Origin: Proteiniclasticum sp043951855
Lineage (GTDB): Bacteria > Bacillota > Clostridia > Clostridiales > Clostridiaceae
Assembly: GCF_043951855.1 (NCBI RefSeq)
Contig: NZ_JBINJW010000007.1
Span: forward strand, 1-64,000
DNA: 64,000 bases
Direction: 5' to 3'
Shown here: in pieces, positions 16,776-25,556 of the stretch
Numbering within the stretch: the first letter of the stretch is position 1
Layout of the letters: every line of letters starts with the position of its first letter
Notes under the pieces: model-generated
Seen by the model: the letters and a program-made list of their open reading frames with translations, nothing else
Told to the model about the DNA's origin: nothing
Database searches by the model: none
Translations under genes and position numbers: made by a program

Positions 16776-18089
16776 TTATCTCACGAGTTCCTTTTCTTTT
16801 GCAAGGCTCTGGAGATCTTTGTTCAGCTGAGAGAAGATATAGACAGGTGCACAGCCGGGATAATAGGTGACACTCTTGGCCAGTTCTGCTGCCTGCTCCA
16901 CTTTTTCTCTGCTTGGGAAGTATTTCCAGCAGTCTCCTGTAATGAAGAGGTTCTTGCCGATGGCCATTTCTGGTTCAAAGTCCGGTACGCCACCACCGAT
17001 GACCATGACAGCTCCGTTCTCCTCTACAAACTTCTCCATGTCGATTCCAGTGTTCACGAAGGAGTCCAGTGCGCCACGAACGTTGACATAGCAGCCTGGG
17101 CAGGTCTGCTGCGCAAATACGGTGATGTCTTTATACATACCGATGGGGTCTCCATTGGGACGTTTGAAGAATCGTTTCACGGATGCTACGGATTCACCGA
17201 CCACTTCAATCCTGTTCAGGTCGATTTCACCCAGCTTCTCGGTTCCTGCACACCTGATGGCAGGAACTTCCATGGGTTCGAACCCCATGATGGTTGCGCT
17301 CACAGCATCCACTGCCACAGTATCCGTACCTGCAATGACCAGATTCATTTCCACTGGGGTTCCGGCATGAGGACCCTGGCCTTCCATACCGATGAGTGCG
17401 TCTACAATGGTGAGATCCGCTTTTCGGATTCTGTACATGTCGGCCATTTTCTGTCCCAGATCCACACGATGCACGCCCTGCTGTTCTCCGGATGGATGAA
17501 CATTGGGCACAATGCCGTTCCAGTTCTTGAGTCCTAATGTCACCGTTCCGGCCAGATGGACCTTAAGTTTCGGAAGATTGATGACTACATCCGCATCAAG
17601 GAAAGGCTTGAAGACTTTAGCGTGCCGGAAGAAGGTGGCTCCTTCAATATCCACATCCACAAGAGGTTCCTCATCGAAATAGATGATCCGGTCTGCTCCA
17701 CCAGCAATGGCAGCGGCGGTCATGCCGGCGGCTTCCAGAGCGGGTCTTGCTTTTCCTACATGCATCCCTAAGGAAGGATTGTCACCGATCCATACAGCTT
17801 TCGCTTTGGAATAGGTCTTGAAATACCAGACCACAGCTTCGATCATACGGGGATCCACCACGGCAAAACTTTCAGGTGGGGCAAGGAAGGCGATGTTCGG
17901 CTTGATGAGGACGGTCTGCCCTTCCTTCACAATGGTGTCAATAGAACCGACAGCCATCTCGATGGATTCCTTCACCGCTTTCTTGATCAGTTCCAGATCA
18001 TCCTGTCTACGTTCGAATTTTCCAGCCAGAAAAGATGCATTTCCGGGCAGGTGACCACTTTTCACTACAGAAACAACGGGTTTTGACAT
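16776..18089 (-). CDS. DUF362-family protein
   Basis: 437 residues of the DUF362 family, whose function is not established. Characteristic pieces are VLIKPNIAFLAPPE, a DADVVINLPKLKVHLAGTVT block and an LTIVDALIGMEGQGPHAG block. Unlike many DUF362 proteins it lacks a terminal 4Fe-4S ferredoxin domain, but it has cysteines in CPGCYV and YPGCAPVY. AAGGAGG is spaced eight bases from the ATG. It is transcribed in the same direction as the ECF and DUF1893 genes but separated from them by a hairpin. Confidence 0.82.
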   Translation of the reverse strand: MSKPVVSVVKSGHLPGNASFLAGKFERRQDDLELIKKAVKESIEMAVGSIDTIVKEGQTVLIKPNIAFLAPPESFAVVDPRMIEAVVWYFKTYSKAKAVWIGDNPSLGMHVGKARPALEAAGMTAAAIAGGADRIIYFDEEPLVDVDIEGATFFRHAKVFKPFLDADVVINLPKLKVHLAGTVTLGLKNWNGIVPNVHPSGEQQGVHRVDLGQKMADMYRIRKADLTIVDALIGMEGQGPHAGTPVEMNLVIAGTDTVAVDAVSATIMGFEPMEVPAIRCAGTEKLGEIDLNRIEVVGESVASVKRFFKRPNGDPIGMYKDITVFAQQTCPGCYVNVRGALDSFVNTGIDMEKFVEENGAVMVIGGGVPDFEPEMAIGKNLFITGDCWKYFPSREKVEQAAELAKSVTYYPGCAPVYIFSQLNKDLQSLAKEKELVR

Positions 18090-18367
18090 GATATAAACCT
18101 CCTTGTTTTTCTATCACATTGGAAATACTACGAAAAAACACCTGACACTTATACCTTCACTATAGCAATAAGGAGTCTGGAATCAACTGGTGTACAATGT
18201 GAATTGAATGCGAGAGGAAATCTGTTAACTTCGTGACAAAGGTTTAAACAATCTGATAAAGATATGAACAAGAAAAAAGAGATTTTCTTCAAGAAAGGCA
18301 GGTTTATTTGTTCTATTTAATTCAGTAGGACTATAATAGAAATAAATAAAGCAGCAGGAAAGAAGGG

Positions 18368-19351
18368 ATGAAGATGAAAGCAGTGGATCTCCATTGTGAT
18401 ACGCTCATGGCACTGAATAAGGCGAGATTAAGCGGCATTGAGAAGACATTCGGTGAGAATGATCTCCATGTGGATCTCGGAAAGCTGAAGAAAGGCGACT
18501 ACCTTCTTCAGTGCTTCGCGGCGTTCACAGACGCCAGAAACAGCCATTCATACCCCCTTATGGAAGCGCTGCAGGAGATTGATGTCTTTCATCAGATCAT
18601 GAAAGAGCATGTACATGACATGGCACCGGTCTACCGTTTTTCCGACATAGAGAGAAATCGTGAAGAGGGAAAGATTTCAGCCCTTCTATCCATCGAAGAC
18701 GGAGGCATCACGGAGGGAGATCTTTCGGTCCTTCGCATGGTCCATCGTCTGGGTGTCCGCATGATCACCCTCACCTGGAACTATGAGAACCCCATCGGGT
18801 ATCCAGCCACGAACTTCGGGAAGGAAGAGTCCGGTTCATCTAAAGGACTGAAGGAACAGGGGATAGCCTTCCTTTCTGAAATGGAAAGGCTGGGCATCAT
18901 GGTGGATGTGTCTCATCTCTCTGATGAGGGCTTTTATGATGTGGCAAGGTATGCCGGAAAGCCCTTTCTTGCCAGTCATTCTGATGCAAGAAGTCTATGC
19001 AGTCATCCGCGAAACCTCACGGATGACATGCTGAAGGTTCTGGCGGAAAAAGGCGGGCTTGTGGGCATGAACTACTACTTCGGCTTTCTGGATGAGGATA
19101 GAGACAGGCTTCAGGGCAGAGGAACAGCGGAAACGGTGGTGGATCATATAGAACATGTCCGGAATGTGGCAGGCATTGATGTCATCGCCCTGGGCTCGGA
19201 TTTTGACGGCATCGAGGAGACGCTGGACCTTGAGGATGCATCGAAAATGCATCTTCTGGTGGCTGCCTTGGAGAGAAGAGGGTTCAGGACTGGTGAAATC
19301 GAGAAGATCTTCAGCCTCAATGCGCTGAGGTTTTTCAGAGAACTCCTGTGA
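18368..19351 (+). CDS. membrane dipeptidase family protein (peptidase M19)
   Basis: Zinc-dependent dipeptidase (renal dipeptidase family), 327 residues. Metal and active-site motifs are in order: DLHCDTLMAL at residue 7, SIEDGG at about residue 114, LASHSDARSLCSHPRNLTDD at about residue 202, and GSDFDG at about residue 275. There is no signal peptide, so it acts in the cytoplasm, probably on peptides taken up as food or on D-amino-acid dipeptides. GAAAGAAGGG precedes the ATG; a second ATG two codons later is possible. Confidence 0.92.
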   Translation: MKMKAVDLHCDTLMALNKARLSGIEKTFGENDLHVDLGKLKKGDYLLQCFAAFTDARNSHSYPLMEALQEIDVFHQIMKEHVHDMAPVYRFSDIERNREEGKISALLSIEDGGITEGDLSVLRMVHRLGVRMITLTWNYENPIGYPATNFGKEESGSSKGLKEQGIAFLSEMERLGIMVDVSHLSDEGFYDVARYAGKPFLASHSDARSLCSHPRNLTDDMLKVLAEKGGLVGMNYYFGFLDEDRDRLQGRGTAETVVDHIEHVRNVAGIDVIALGSDFDGIEETLDLEDASKMHLLVAALERRGFRTGEIEKIFSLNALRFFRELL

Positions 19352-19453
19352 GCGTGAGCGGTAATTGGGAGAACTGGCTCGTCTACGAGGGAGTATCATA
19401 GTGCAAGGAAACAGAGGACAGAATAGAGAGACATGAACAGAAGGGGTATGAAA

Positions 19454-20155
19454 ATGAGTACAGAGAAGAAAAATATCATAGAAATAGAAGTCATTGCGAG
19501 GATTCAGACGGATTTTCCTTCTAAATTCGGTATTCCCAGGCAGAGCGGTCTGGTGAAACACCTGGAAGGAAGAATCGTTTTTGAACCGGAGTACAGAAGT
19601 GAGGCGGCGGTGAAGGGCATCGAGCACTATTCCCATCTGTGGCTCATCTGGCAGTTTTCCGAGAATACGGAGAAGGGATGGTCCCCAACGGTGCGTCCTC
19701 CCAGATTAGGAGGGAATACCAGAATGGGGGTCTTTGCCACACGCTCGCCCTTCCGGCCCAATCATCTGGGTCTTTCTTCCGTGAAACTGGAAAGAGTGGA
19801 GATGGATGAGAAACTGGGGCCTGTTCTCTATGTAAGGGGGGCAGATCTTATGGATAACACGCCTATTTTTGACATCAAGCCCTATATTCCCTATGGCGAC
19901 AGCCATCCGGATGCCACATCAGGCATCTTCGAAGAAGTGGAAAAGGTGAGGCTGCTTGTGGATATTCCAGAAGCGCTTGTGGACAGAATCCCTTCCGATA
20001 AGTTGGAGACACTGAAGGAAGTACTGGCGGAAGATCCGAGACCTTCTTATCAGAAGGACCCGGACCGTATCTATGGTCTTTCCTTTGCAGGGAAGAATAT
20101 CCGGTTTCGCGTGGAGGAAAGGCGGCTTCTGGTGGTGGAAGTGGAAGATCTGTAG
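19454..20155 (+). CDS. trmO: tRNA N6-threonylcarbamoyladenosine methyltransferase-like protein (TrmO/TsaA)
   Basis: SAM-dependent enzyme of the UPF0066/TsaA family; E. coli TrmO methylates t6A37 in tRNA-Thr(GGU). 233 residues. The N-terminal domain has IARIQTDFPSKFGIPRQSGL, HYSHLWLIWQF, TRMGVFATRSPFRPNHLGLS and ADLMDNTPIFDIKPYIPY, all conserved. The C-terminal part ends in a typical small domain. The start at 19454 is favoured because AGAAGGGG is nine bases upstream; ATGs at 19433 and 19448 are alternatives. It follows the dipeptidase gene by 102 bases. Confidence 0.9.
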   Translation: MSTEKKNIIEIEVIARIQTDFPSKFGIPRQSGLVKHLEGRIVFEPEYRSEAAVKGIEHYSHLWLIWQFSENTEKGWSPTVRPPRLGGNTRMGVFATRSPFRPNHLGLSSVKLERVEMDEKLGPVLYVRGADLMDNTPIFDIKPYIPYGDSHPDATSGIFEEVEKVRLLVDIPEALVDRIPSDKLETLKEVLAEDPRPSYQKDPDRIYGLSFAGKNIRFRVEERRLLVVEVEDL

Positions 20156-20268
20156 GGCATGGGAGCTAGAACTCCGCTAAGGGGGGCAGGTTGAAGAAAT
20201 GAGAAGAGAGAAGTATGTGCTGGATTCACTCAGAAGGAAATGAAAAACCGAAAACTGGAGGGAGTATC

Positions 20269-20988
20269 ATGAAACAGGAATGGGAAGATCGGATCAGTAC
20301 ATTCAAAGTGCTGGATGTGAGAGAACTGGAAGGGAATATTCTGCCTATGATTCTGCATCAGGCGGAGTCTGTGGAAGTGGGGCAAGGCATCACCATCATT
20401 CAGAGTTTCGAGCCGAAGCCTCTGTATGCTTCCATGGAGAAGCTGGGATTTACTAATCATCTGGAGAAAGTTTCCCCAAGTGAGTACAAGGCAAGCTTTT
20501 TCAGAGTGAAACTCGGTGAGAAGATCTATCCGGATGGATCGGACATGCCTCTGAAGCCTACGGCGCTTCTCAACTACAAGGCGGTGAGTGAGGAAATGGC
20601 GGAGACAGCCGTGAATTTCTGGCAGATGATCTGGGACAAGGAAGAAAGCGCCCTCTCCCAGAGAATGAAGCTTCTTCTCTCCATGAGCAATGCCGTGGGC
20701 GCCGGAAGACTGAGACAGGCCACCCGGGAACTGATCAAATCCTATGCGCTGGGCACCAGCGTGGCGGAGCTGGATGAGATTTTCGAGCTTTTCGCCTGGA
20801 ACCAGGGCATCGGGCACTTCTCTTCTGAAATAGGACCTTCTCCCTTATTCAATGCGTACCGTCTCATCAAAGAGAAGGAAAAGGAAGGGCTTTCACGGGA
20901 AGAAGTGGTGAAGGCTGTCATGGAGAAATTCGGGGAGGCCAATCCAAGTGTAAGCACTCTGAGCAGGCTACCCAGGAAGGATCCATAA
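20269..20988 (+). CDS. DUF2249 protein with AhpD-like helical C-terminus
   Basis: 239 residues. Residues about 10-75 (KVLDVRELEGNILPMIL, then GQGITIIQSFEPKPLYASME) form a DUF2249/SirA-like domain, often seen with redox or metal-repair proteins. The remaining part is helical; LSMSNAVGAGRLRQATRELI and EIFELFAWNQGIGHFSSEIG resemble an AhpD/carboxymuconolactone decarboxylase-like core, but no CxxC pair is present, so peroxidase activity is unlikely. The ATG at 20269 follows GGAGGGAG. Function is unknown; two-domain architecture is my reading. Confidence 0.65.
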   Translation: MKQEWEDRISTFKVLDVRELEGNILPMILHQAESVEVGQGITIIQSFEPKPLYASMEKLGFTNHLEKVSPSEYKASFFRVKLGEKIYPDGSDMPLKPTALLNYKAVSEEMAETAVNFWQMIWDKEESALSQRMKLLLSMSNAVGAGRLRQATRELIKSYALGTSVAELDEIFELFAWNQGIGHFSSEIGPSPLFNAYRLIKEKEKEGLSREEVVKAVMEKFGEANPSVSTLSRLPRKDP

Positions 20989-21159
20989 AAGGGGCCTGTG
21001 ATAATGTGAAATATCTGGCAGAATGGTTGTGCCTCAGCTGAAGATACTGTATAATTTCTAGATGCGAATGATTTGCGTTTAGCGCGGATCTGTTCAGAAG
21101 GAGTGAGAAGAGACTCTCACTGTCGCACTTCTTTTCATAGAACACCATGGGAGGCCAAT

Positions 21160-21594
21160 ATGCTGAGAAAACTTCACGGGAGTGGAATAGCACTCCAAGC
21201 AAAAAAGTGGGATGTGATCATCCTGTTCTCACTGATCCTGATCAGTTTTGTTCCTGCACTTCTGTTTCATTTCACTACTTCTACAGGTGGCGGAGAAAAG
21301 CGCATCATTGTGGAGAAGGATGGCAGAGAAATCTTCAGTCACAGCCTGGAGGAGGAAGGACAGAAAAATATAGCTTTTCCGTTTGAACACAATGGGATAA
21401 CCTACGAAGGAAAGCTGGAGATCAAAGACGGATCTGTGATGCTGCACAGACTTCCGGAAGAAATTGTTCCTCTATCCATTCATGAGGATATGGGCTGGAT
21501 CAGCAAGTCCTATGAAATCATTGTGGCACTGCCCATTAAGCTGGTCATAAAGATAGCGGATGATGTGTATAATGAGATTGATGTCTCCACCTGA
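21160..21594 (+). CDS. NusG domain II-like membrane-anchored protein
   Basis: 144 residues. One transmembrane helix at about residues 17-38 (VIILFSLILISFVPALLFHF) is followed by an external domain with RIIVEKDGREIF, FEHNGITYEGKLEIKDGSVML and a C-terminal segment. That pattern belongs to firmicute NusG_II (DUF1312-like) proteins, which have no assigned role. A GGGAGG site is seven bases before the ATG. The leader contains an AGTGAGA/TCTCACT hairpin at 21102-21121. Confidence 0.65.
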   Translation: MLRKLHGSGIALQAKKWDVIILFSLILISFVPALLFHFTTSTGGGEKRIIVEKDGREIFSHSLEEEGQKNIAFPFEHNGITYEGKLEIKDGSVMLHRLPEEIVPLSIHEDMGWISKSYEIIVALPIKLVIKIADDVYNEIDVST

Positions 21595-21648
21595 TGAAAA
21601 AAGCTCAGAACTTGAGAATTGTAATATTGCAGGATTTCCTGATGAATC

Positions 21649-21688
21649 AACCCCGTAATCCATGGATGAGAAGTGGATTACGGGGTTT
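21649..21688 (+). terminator. terminator after the NusG-II-like gene
   Basis: A perfect 13-bp stem (AACCCCGTAATCC with its complement at 21675-21687) followed by TTGTGTG. The T tract is short. Confidence 0.75.
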
Positions 21689-21781
21689 GTGTGTTGATAT
21701 TCAGCTCGAAACTCGGGAAGGGTAAATTGGATTTTGATTAAACCCTGCAGTGAGGGAAGGTTTTTCTTTCAGTTCTGATTA

Positions 21782-21809
21782 TTGATATGGTATACTTTGC
21801 ATATATAAT
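21782..21809 (+). promoter_or_regulatory. candidate promoter for an unassigned transcript
   Basis: TTGATA (21782-21787) and TATAAT (21804-21809) are 16 bp apart. The next real gene start is 365 bases downstream, behind a second promoter. Confidence 0.6.
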
Positions 21810-21815
21810 ATTTGT

Positions 21816-22063
21816 CTGATCGCCTGCTGAAAAGTAAAAGGCCATGAACAGCCTGCTGGTGATGATCTTAAGTCGCCATACAATAGGCCGGACTATGGTG
21901 AAGACAGGTAGAATTACGAAATCACTTTCAGATGATCTGTTCGATGGGAAGACTTCTCTGAAGAAAAAGACTTCTTCAAGGTAGACCGCAATGTCGTCGC
22001 GGATACTTTGTGATCAGGATCTGAAATCCCTGCAAGAACTGTGACAGCTAGATCCTAAGCACC
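21816..22063 (+). other. possible non-coding transcript or leader, no recognised gene
   Basis: The stretch follows a good promoter. It contains a direct repeat GCCTGCTG (about 21823 and 21852) and several short hairpins, including GAAG/CTTC arms near 21965-21980. A 46-codon frame at 21844-21984 has only a weak AAAAGG site and matches nothing that I know. No terminator is visible before the XRE promoter, and no riboswitch consensus was recognised. Confidence 0.35.
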
Positions 22064-22104
22064 TGTCAAAAACCGTTGACAAAGAAAAAAAGGGCAAATA
22101 TAGA
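22064..22104 (+). promoter_or_regulatory. promoter with operator over the -35 element
   Basis: TTGACA (22076-22081) and TATAGA (22099-22104) are 17 bp apart. TGTCAA (22064-22069) and TTGACA form an inverted repeat with a six-base gap that covers the -35 box, a natural site for autorepression by the XRE protein encoded downstream. Confidence 0.75.
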
Positions 22105-22174
22105 GCATGTAAAAGACTTTTGATGGCGAAATCTCATGAATTTGAGTAGAGTGGATGATGAAGGAGGGGAAGAA

Positions 22175-22750
22175 ATGGAACTCGGAAAACAGATCAGGAA
22201 ATATCGCAACGAAATGTCCATATCTCAGGATGGACTTGCTGAGAGAATTTTTGTATCCAGGCAGACAATCTCTAACTGGGAGAATGACAAAAGCTATCCC
22301 GATGTGAACAGTCTTATACTTCTGAGTGAAGTCTTCGAAACCTCCATCGACAATCTAATCAAAGGAGATATTGAAGTTATGAAGAAACAGGTACAAAACG
22401 AAGATCAGAAGAAGTTCGAAAAACTGAGCAATGTATTTGGAATACTGCTTGCTCTAGTGATCCTATCACCCGTGGCGCTTGTCCATTACCTGGGCGATGT
22501 GGGCATAGTCATCTGGGTGGTTCTGGCGGGGGTCACATTCTATGTTGCAGTGAAAGTGGAAAAAAAGAAGAAAGAGTATGATATCCAGACCTATCGTGAA
22601 ATCATCGCCTTCACACAAGGAACGGGGCTGGATAACCTTGCAAAGGCAAGGGAAGAGGGGAAAAGACTGTATCAGAAAATCCTGCTGGCTTTAGGAGCAG
22701 GTCTAATGACGCTGATCATTGCAGGTATATCTGCAATGCTTCTGAAATGA
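22175..22750 (+). CDS. XRE-family regulator with two membrane helices
   Basis: 191 residues. The N-terminal helix-turn-helix (residues about 5-60: LGKQIRKYRNEMSISQDGLA, RIFVSRQTISNWENDKSYPD) is classic XRE. A linker follows, then two hydrophobic helices at about residues 88-125, a soluble stretch and a final hydrophobic helix at about 168-190. Membrane-tethered XRE regulators of this design occur in many firmicutes. The ATG at 22175 follows AGGAGGGGAAG. The upstream palindrome over the -35 box suggests autoregulation. The rhomboid gene follows after 77 bases and may be co-transcribed. Confidence 0.8.
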   Translation: MELGKQIRKYRNEMSISQDGLAERIFVSRQTISNWENDKSYPDVNSLILLSEVFETSIDNLIKGDIEVMKKQVQNEDQKKFEKLSNVFGILLALVILSPVALVHYLGDVGIVIWVVLAGVTFYVAVKVEKKKKEYDIQTYREIIAFTQGTGLDNLAKAREEGKRLYQKILLALGAGLMTLIIAGISAMLLK

Positions 22751-22827
22751 AAACCGAAGGAAAGCATACAGGGGTTAAAAAAAGAAATGCAAAAGCTTAA
22801 GATGCGCTGTGAATTGGAGGGTGCGGA

Positions 22828-23484
22828 ATGAGACTTAGAAAATATCTGCTGAATAATCAGGCTGTGGTGACATTGGTTCTGATCAATCTTGTCGTTTATA
22901 TCCTATTGAATGCGTTTCCTGGCCTATCTGGCGTGTTTCTCCTTGATCCGGACCTGTCCATGGTCATGGAGAAACCCTGGACTGTAGTGACGGTGTTTTT
23001 TTCTCATGAAATTCATATTCATGTTCTGCTGAACATGCTGCTGGTCCTTGTTTTCGGGACACAACTGGTTAGGGAGACCCATGCGAAAGTCATTTACTTC
23101 ATCTATATTCTATGTGGCTTGATTGGCAGCTGGACGATTCTAGGGTATACCTCTTTTGTGGAGTATACTGGTGGACCCATCGCAGGAGCTTCTGCTGCAT
23201 CTTTTGGAATTGTTGCTGCGTATGCAGCGATCCGACCTGATACAGTCATCTTGCGATCCAAATCCAAGTATTGGCTGATTGCATTATTTATTGTGAATGC
23301 AGTTCTGACAATCCAGAATCCATCAGTTTCAGTCGGCGGACCTGCTCATGCAGCAGGTATTGTACTAGGATTCATTATTGGCAGGCTGCTTCTGAGAAAA
23401 TTGAAACCCTTGAAGAATGCAGGTCAAAGCAGCCCGGACGATAAAAGCATGCAAGAGGATCGAAGAGAGACCGTCTCAAAATGA
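22828..23484 (+). CDS. rhomboid-family intramembrane protease
   Basis: 218 residues with six hydrophobic segments. The helix-2 motif HEIHIHVLLNM, the serine segment GASAASFG (Ser122) and the histidine segment AHAAGIVLGFIIG (His174) give the rhomboid layout. The usual GxSG is GASA here: the serine is kept but the following glycine is alanine, which may lower activity. The C-terminal 25 residues are polar and cytoplasmic. GGAGGGTGCGGA precedes the ATG. The substrate is unknown. Confidence 0.85.
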   Translation: MRLRKYLLNNQAVVTLVLINLVVYILLNAFPGLSGVFLLDPDLSMVMEKPWTVVTVFFSHEIHIHVLLNMLLVLVFGTQLVRETHAKVIYFIYILCGLIGSWTILGYTSFVEYTGGPIAGASAASFGIVAAYAAIRPDTVILRSKSKYWLIALFIVNAVLTIQNPSVSVGGPAHAAGIVLGFIIGRLLLRKLKPLKNAGQSSPDDKSMQEDRRETVSK

Positions 23485-23539
23485 ATTCTTTGTTTCAGGT
23501 CCTGGCTTGACGGCGCTTTCATACTGATTGATTAGAGGG

Positions 23540-23590
23540 GACCCTTTCCACTGGTGTGCAGTGACTTTGCGGCTGGAAAGGGTCTTTTTT
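23540..23590 (+). terminator. intrinsic terminator
   Basis: GACCCTTTCCA (23540-23550) pairs perfectly with TGGAAAGGGTC (23574-23584), followed by TTTTTT. It ends the XRE-rhomboid unit. Confidence 0.88.
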
Positions 23591-23681
23591 GCGTTCTTCC
23601 AGGAAATCCTGTAGAGCACCCATGAGCGATCAGCTGCACCTTTGTTCGGGCACCTTTATGCGGTCAAACCATGTATAGAAG

Positions 23682-23723
23682 AAAGGAAACAAGAGGATCT
23701 CTGTGCATCCTTTTGTTTCCTTT
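23682..23723. terminator. long hairpin between convergent units
   Basis: The arms 23682-23698 and 23707-23723 pair over 17 positions with one or two mismatches. No strong T tract follows on either strand. It may still end the minus-strand DUF1576 unit. Confidence 0.55.
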
Positions 23724-23759
23724 ACATGTGCTGTTATTTCGAATAAAAAGAGATGTTTT

Positions 23760-24095
23760 TCAGTAGCTTCTTTTCACGTTCACTGTGAGCACTCCATTTT
23801 CATAGACTGCGGTGCCGCTGTCCACAAGAGAACCCAGAAGTCGAAGTTCCTGACGTTTTCCTGTGGCACCCAGAAGTCCCCAGTAATATTCTTCGTATTC
23901 CTGCTTCCGAGGTTCATTGAGAAGACTTTCCAGACTTTCGAGATCTCTGGGAGGCGTATCTGTTGTTCCGGTAACGGTGATATCCATTTTTTCATCATCT
24001 GCAAAGAATTTGATGTCCATCTGGTCGATTTCATGATGGATGAAGTATCCGATGACTTCTTCCAGTATTTTTACGGATCTGATTCTGTTCTGCAT
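23760..24095 (-). CDS. small protein coupled to a DUF1576 membrane protein
   Basis: 111 residues, soluble, acidic, with no signal peptide. It starts NRIRSVKILEEVIGYFIHHE and contains DITVTGTTDTPPRDLESLESLL. I do not recognise the family. Its ATG overlaps the TAA of the DUF1576 gene (TAATG), so it is translated with that gene and may be its cytoplasmic partner or regulator. Confidence 0.65.
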   Translation of the reverse strand: MQNRIRSVKILEEVIGYFIHHEIDQMDIKFFADDEKMDITVTGTTDTPPRDLESLESLLNEPRKQEYEEYYWGLLGATGKRQELRLLGSLVDSGTAVYENGVLTVNVKRSY

Positions 24096-25423
24096 TAGCG
24101 TTCATCCTCCCAGGTATTCGTGTTGATTTTCAGAGAATCCAGGATGGGGACCAGTATTGCGGCCACAAATCCACCTGAGAATCCGTTGTTGTAGAGGTTC
24201 ATGCCTCCATGAAGATAGCCCACATTCATGACCACGGCCATGTGGAGAAATCCTGCCAGGATTCCGGGCACAATGCCGTAGGCACCGGCGATGGGGGCAA
24301 GGGTTGTGGCGAAAAGGGCTGCCAGGAGAGAACCGATGGACGTCACTTCCCACATGAAGACGAGATTGGCCAGATAGATTCCTGCCATCACCGGAAGCAC
24401 GTTCTTCACATGCTTACCGAAGGCGCCAAAGCCCACCACCGTGAAGATTCCGCCCAGGATGGGACCGTTCAGTGTTCCTCCAGTGAGAATCACATACCCT
24501 GTGGAAATGAATCCCAGAAGCCCCATATTGATGAGGGTCACGGGAAATCCGTCTGATGCCACAAAGTCGGATACCAGCCGTCCGGGGTGGGCGAAGAGAT
24601 GACCAAGTCCCTTTCCGATATCCTGACAGGTTTCGAATCCATAGAGAACCATGGAAAGAAACAGGATGGTGAGATACACCGCAAGTCCCTGCATATGCCC
24701 TTCAAGAAGAATGGCCGTGGGCGGATTGTTGAGGTTTATTCCACGCAGAAGACTCATAAAGAGAAGTCCCACGATGCCGGAGGTGAATCCGATGTTGTAG
24801 AGGTTATACCCTTGGTGGAATCGTATGAAATGGTTGGCTAAGGGCGGCAGGATGAATCCTGCGGTGACTCCTGCAAGAATCCCCAGAGGCAGACTAAGGA
24901 CGGGGTCCAGAGCGAAGTCGAAGGAGATCTGGCTCACAAGAGGGCCTAATGCAGTACCGAAAAAGGCAGGCAGAATGAATTTACCGAAGGGCTCCTTCTG
25001 ATACTTCGAATATAACATAACGCCTCCCATGATGGGCCATATGTTATAGAGATTCTTTCCGAAGAAAGCAAATCCTCCTATGGTGAATACAGCTGCAATC
25101 AGCGGTCCGCTGACGGAGGTATTGCTTCTCATAGCGATGAAGATGGAAAGAAGCATGAGGATACCGCTGTTTACAAAGGCGGAGCCGATGTTTCCCACTG
25201 CCATGTAGTCGGTGAGAAGAATGCTGGATGAGGTCATAATTCTTCCGAGGCCTGACAGAATCTCCATGGGGCTGTTGAACAGGAACCCTGTGACTAAAGT
25301 CATGAGGGATACGAAGACCAGGTAGCGGATTCTATGCTTTTCTGGAATGTCCGGAACATTTGAACGTGCTCCAGGATGTTCCATGGATGAGGGATTACGA
25401 AACAGAGATGATAAAAACGGCAA
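24095..25423 (-). CDS. DUF1576-family multi-pass membrane protein
   Basis: 442 residues with about 11 hydrophobic segments. The sequence shows an internal two-fold repeat: FTIGGFAFFGKNLYNIWPIM in the first half corresponds to FTVVGFGAFGKHVKNVLPVM in the second, and LPPLANHFIRFHQGYNLYNI to LHGGMNLYNNGFSGGF. The repeat suggests an inverted- or duplicated-fold transporter, but DUF1576 has no known substrate. No clear ribosome site precedes the first ATG at 25423; MEHPGARSN, 13 codons later, is an alternative start. Confidence 0.8.
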   Translation of the reverse strand: MPFLSSLFRNPSSMEHPGARSNVPDIPEKHRIRYLVFVSLMTLVTGFLFNSPMEILSGLGRIMTSSSILLTDYMAVGNIGSAFVNSGILMLLSIFIAMRSNTSVSGPLIAAVFTIGGFAFFGKNLYNIWPIMGGVMLYSKYQKEPFGKFILPAFFGTALGPLVSQISFDFALDPVLSLPLGILAGVTAGFILPPLANHFIRFHQGYNLYNIGFTSGIVGLLFMSLLRGINLNNPPTAILLEGHMQGLAVYLTILFLSMVLYGFETCQDIGKGLGHLFAHPGRLVSDFVASDGFPVTLINMGLLGFISTGYVILTGGTLNGPILGGIFTVVGFGAFGKHVKNVLPVMAGIYLANLVFMWEVTSIGSLLAALFATTLAPIAGAYGIVPGILAGFLHMAVVMNVGYLHGGMNLYNNGFSGGFVAAILVPILDSLKINTNTWEDER

Positions 25424-25556
25424 ATGGACTCCTCCTTCTTTGGCTGAAAGTTTTTTTCAGTATACCAGAAAGGGGTATCTGGGAAAAGAAAAAAATCCAC
25501 GCAGCACGTATAATTTACACAATGGAAATATCTCCTCCCTGATTTCCTGCAGGGAA

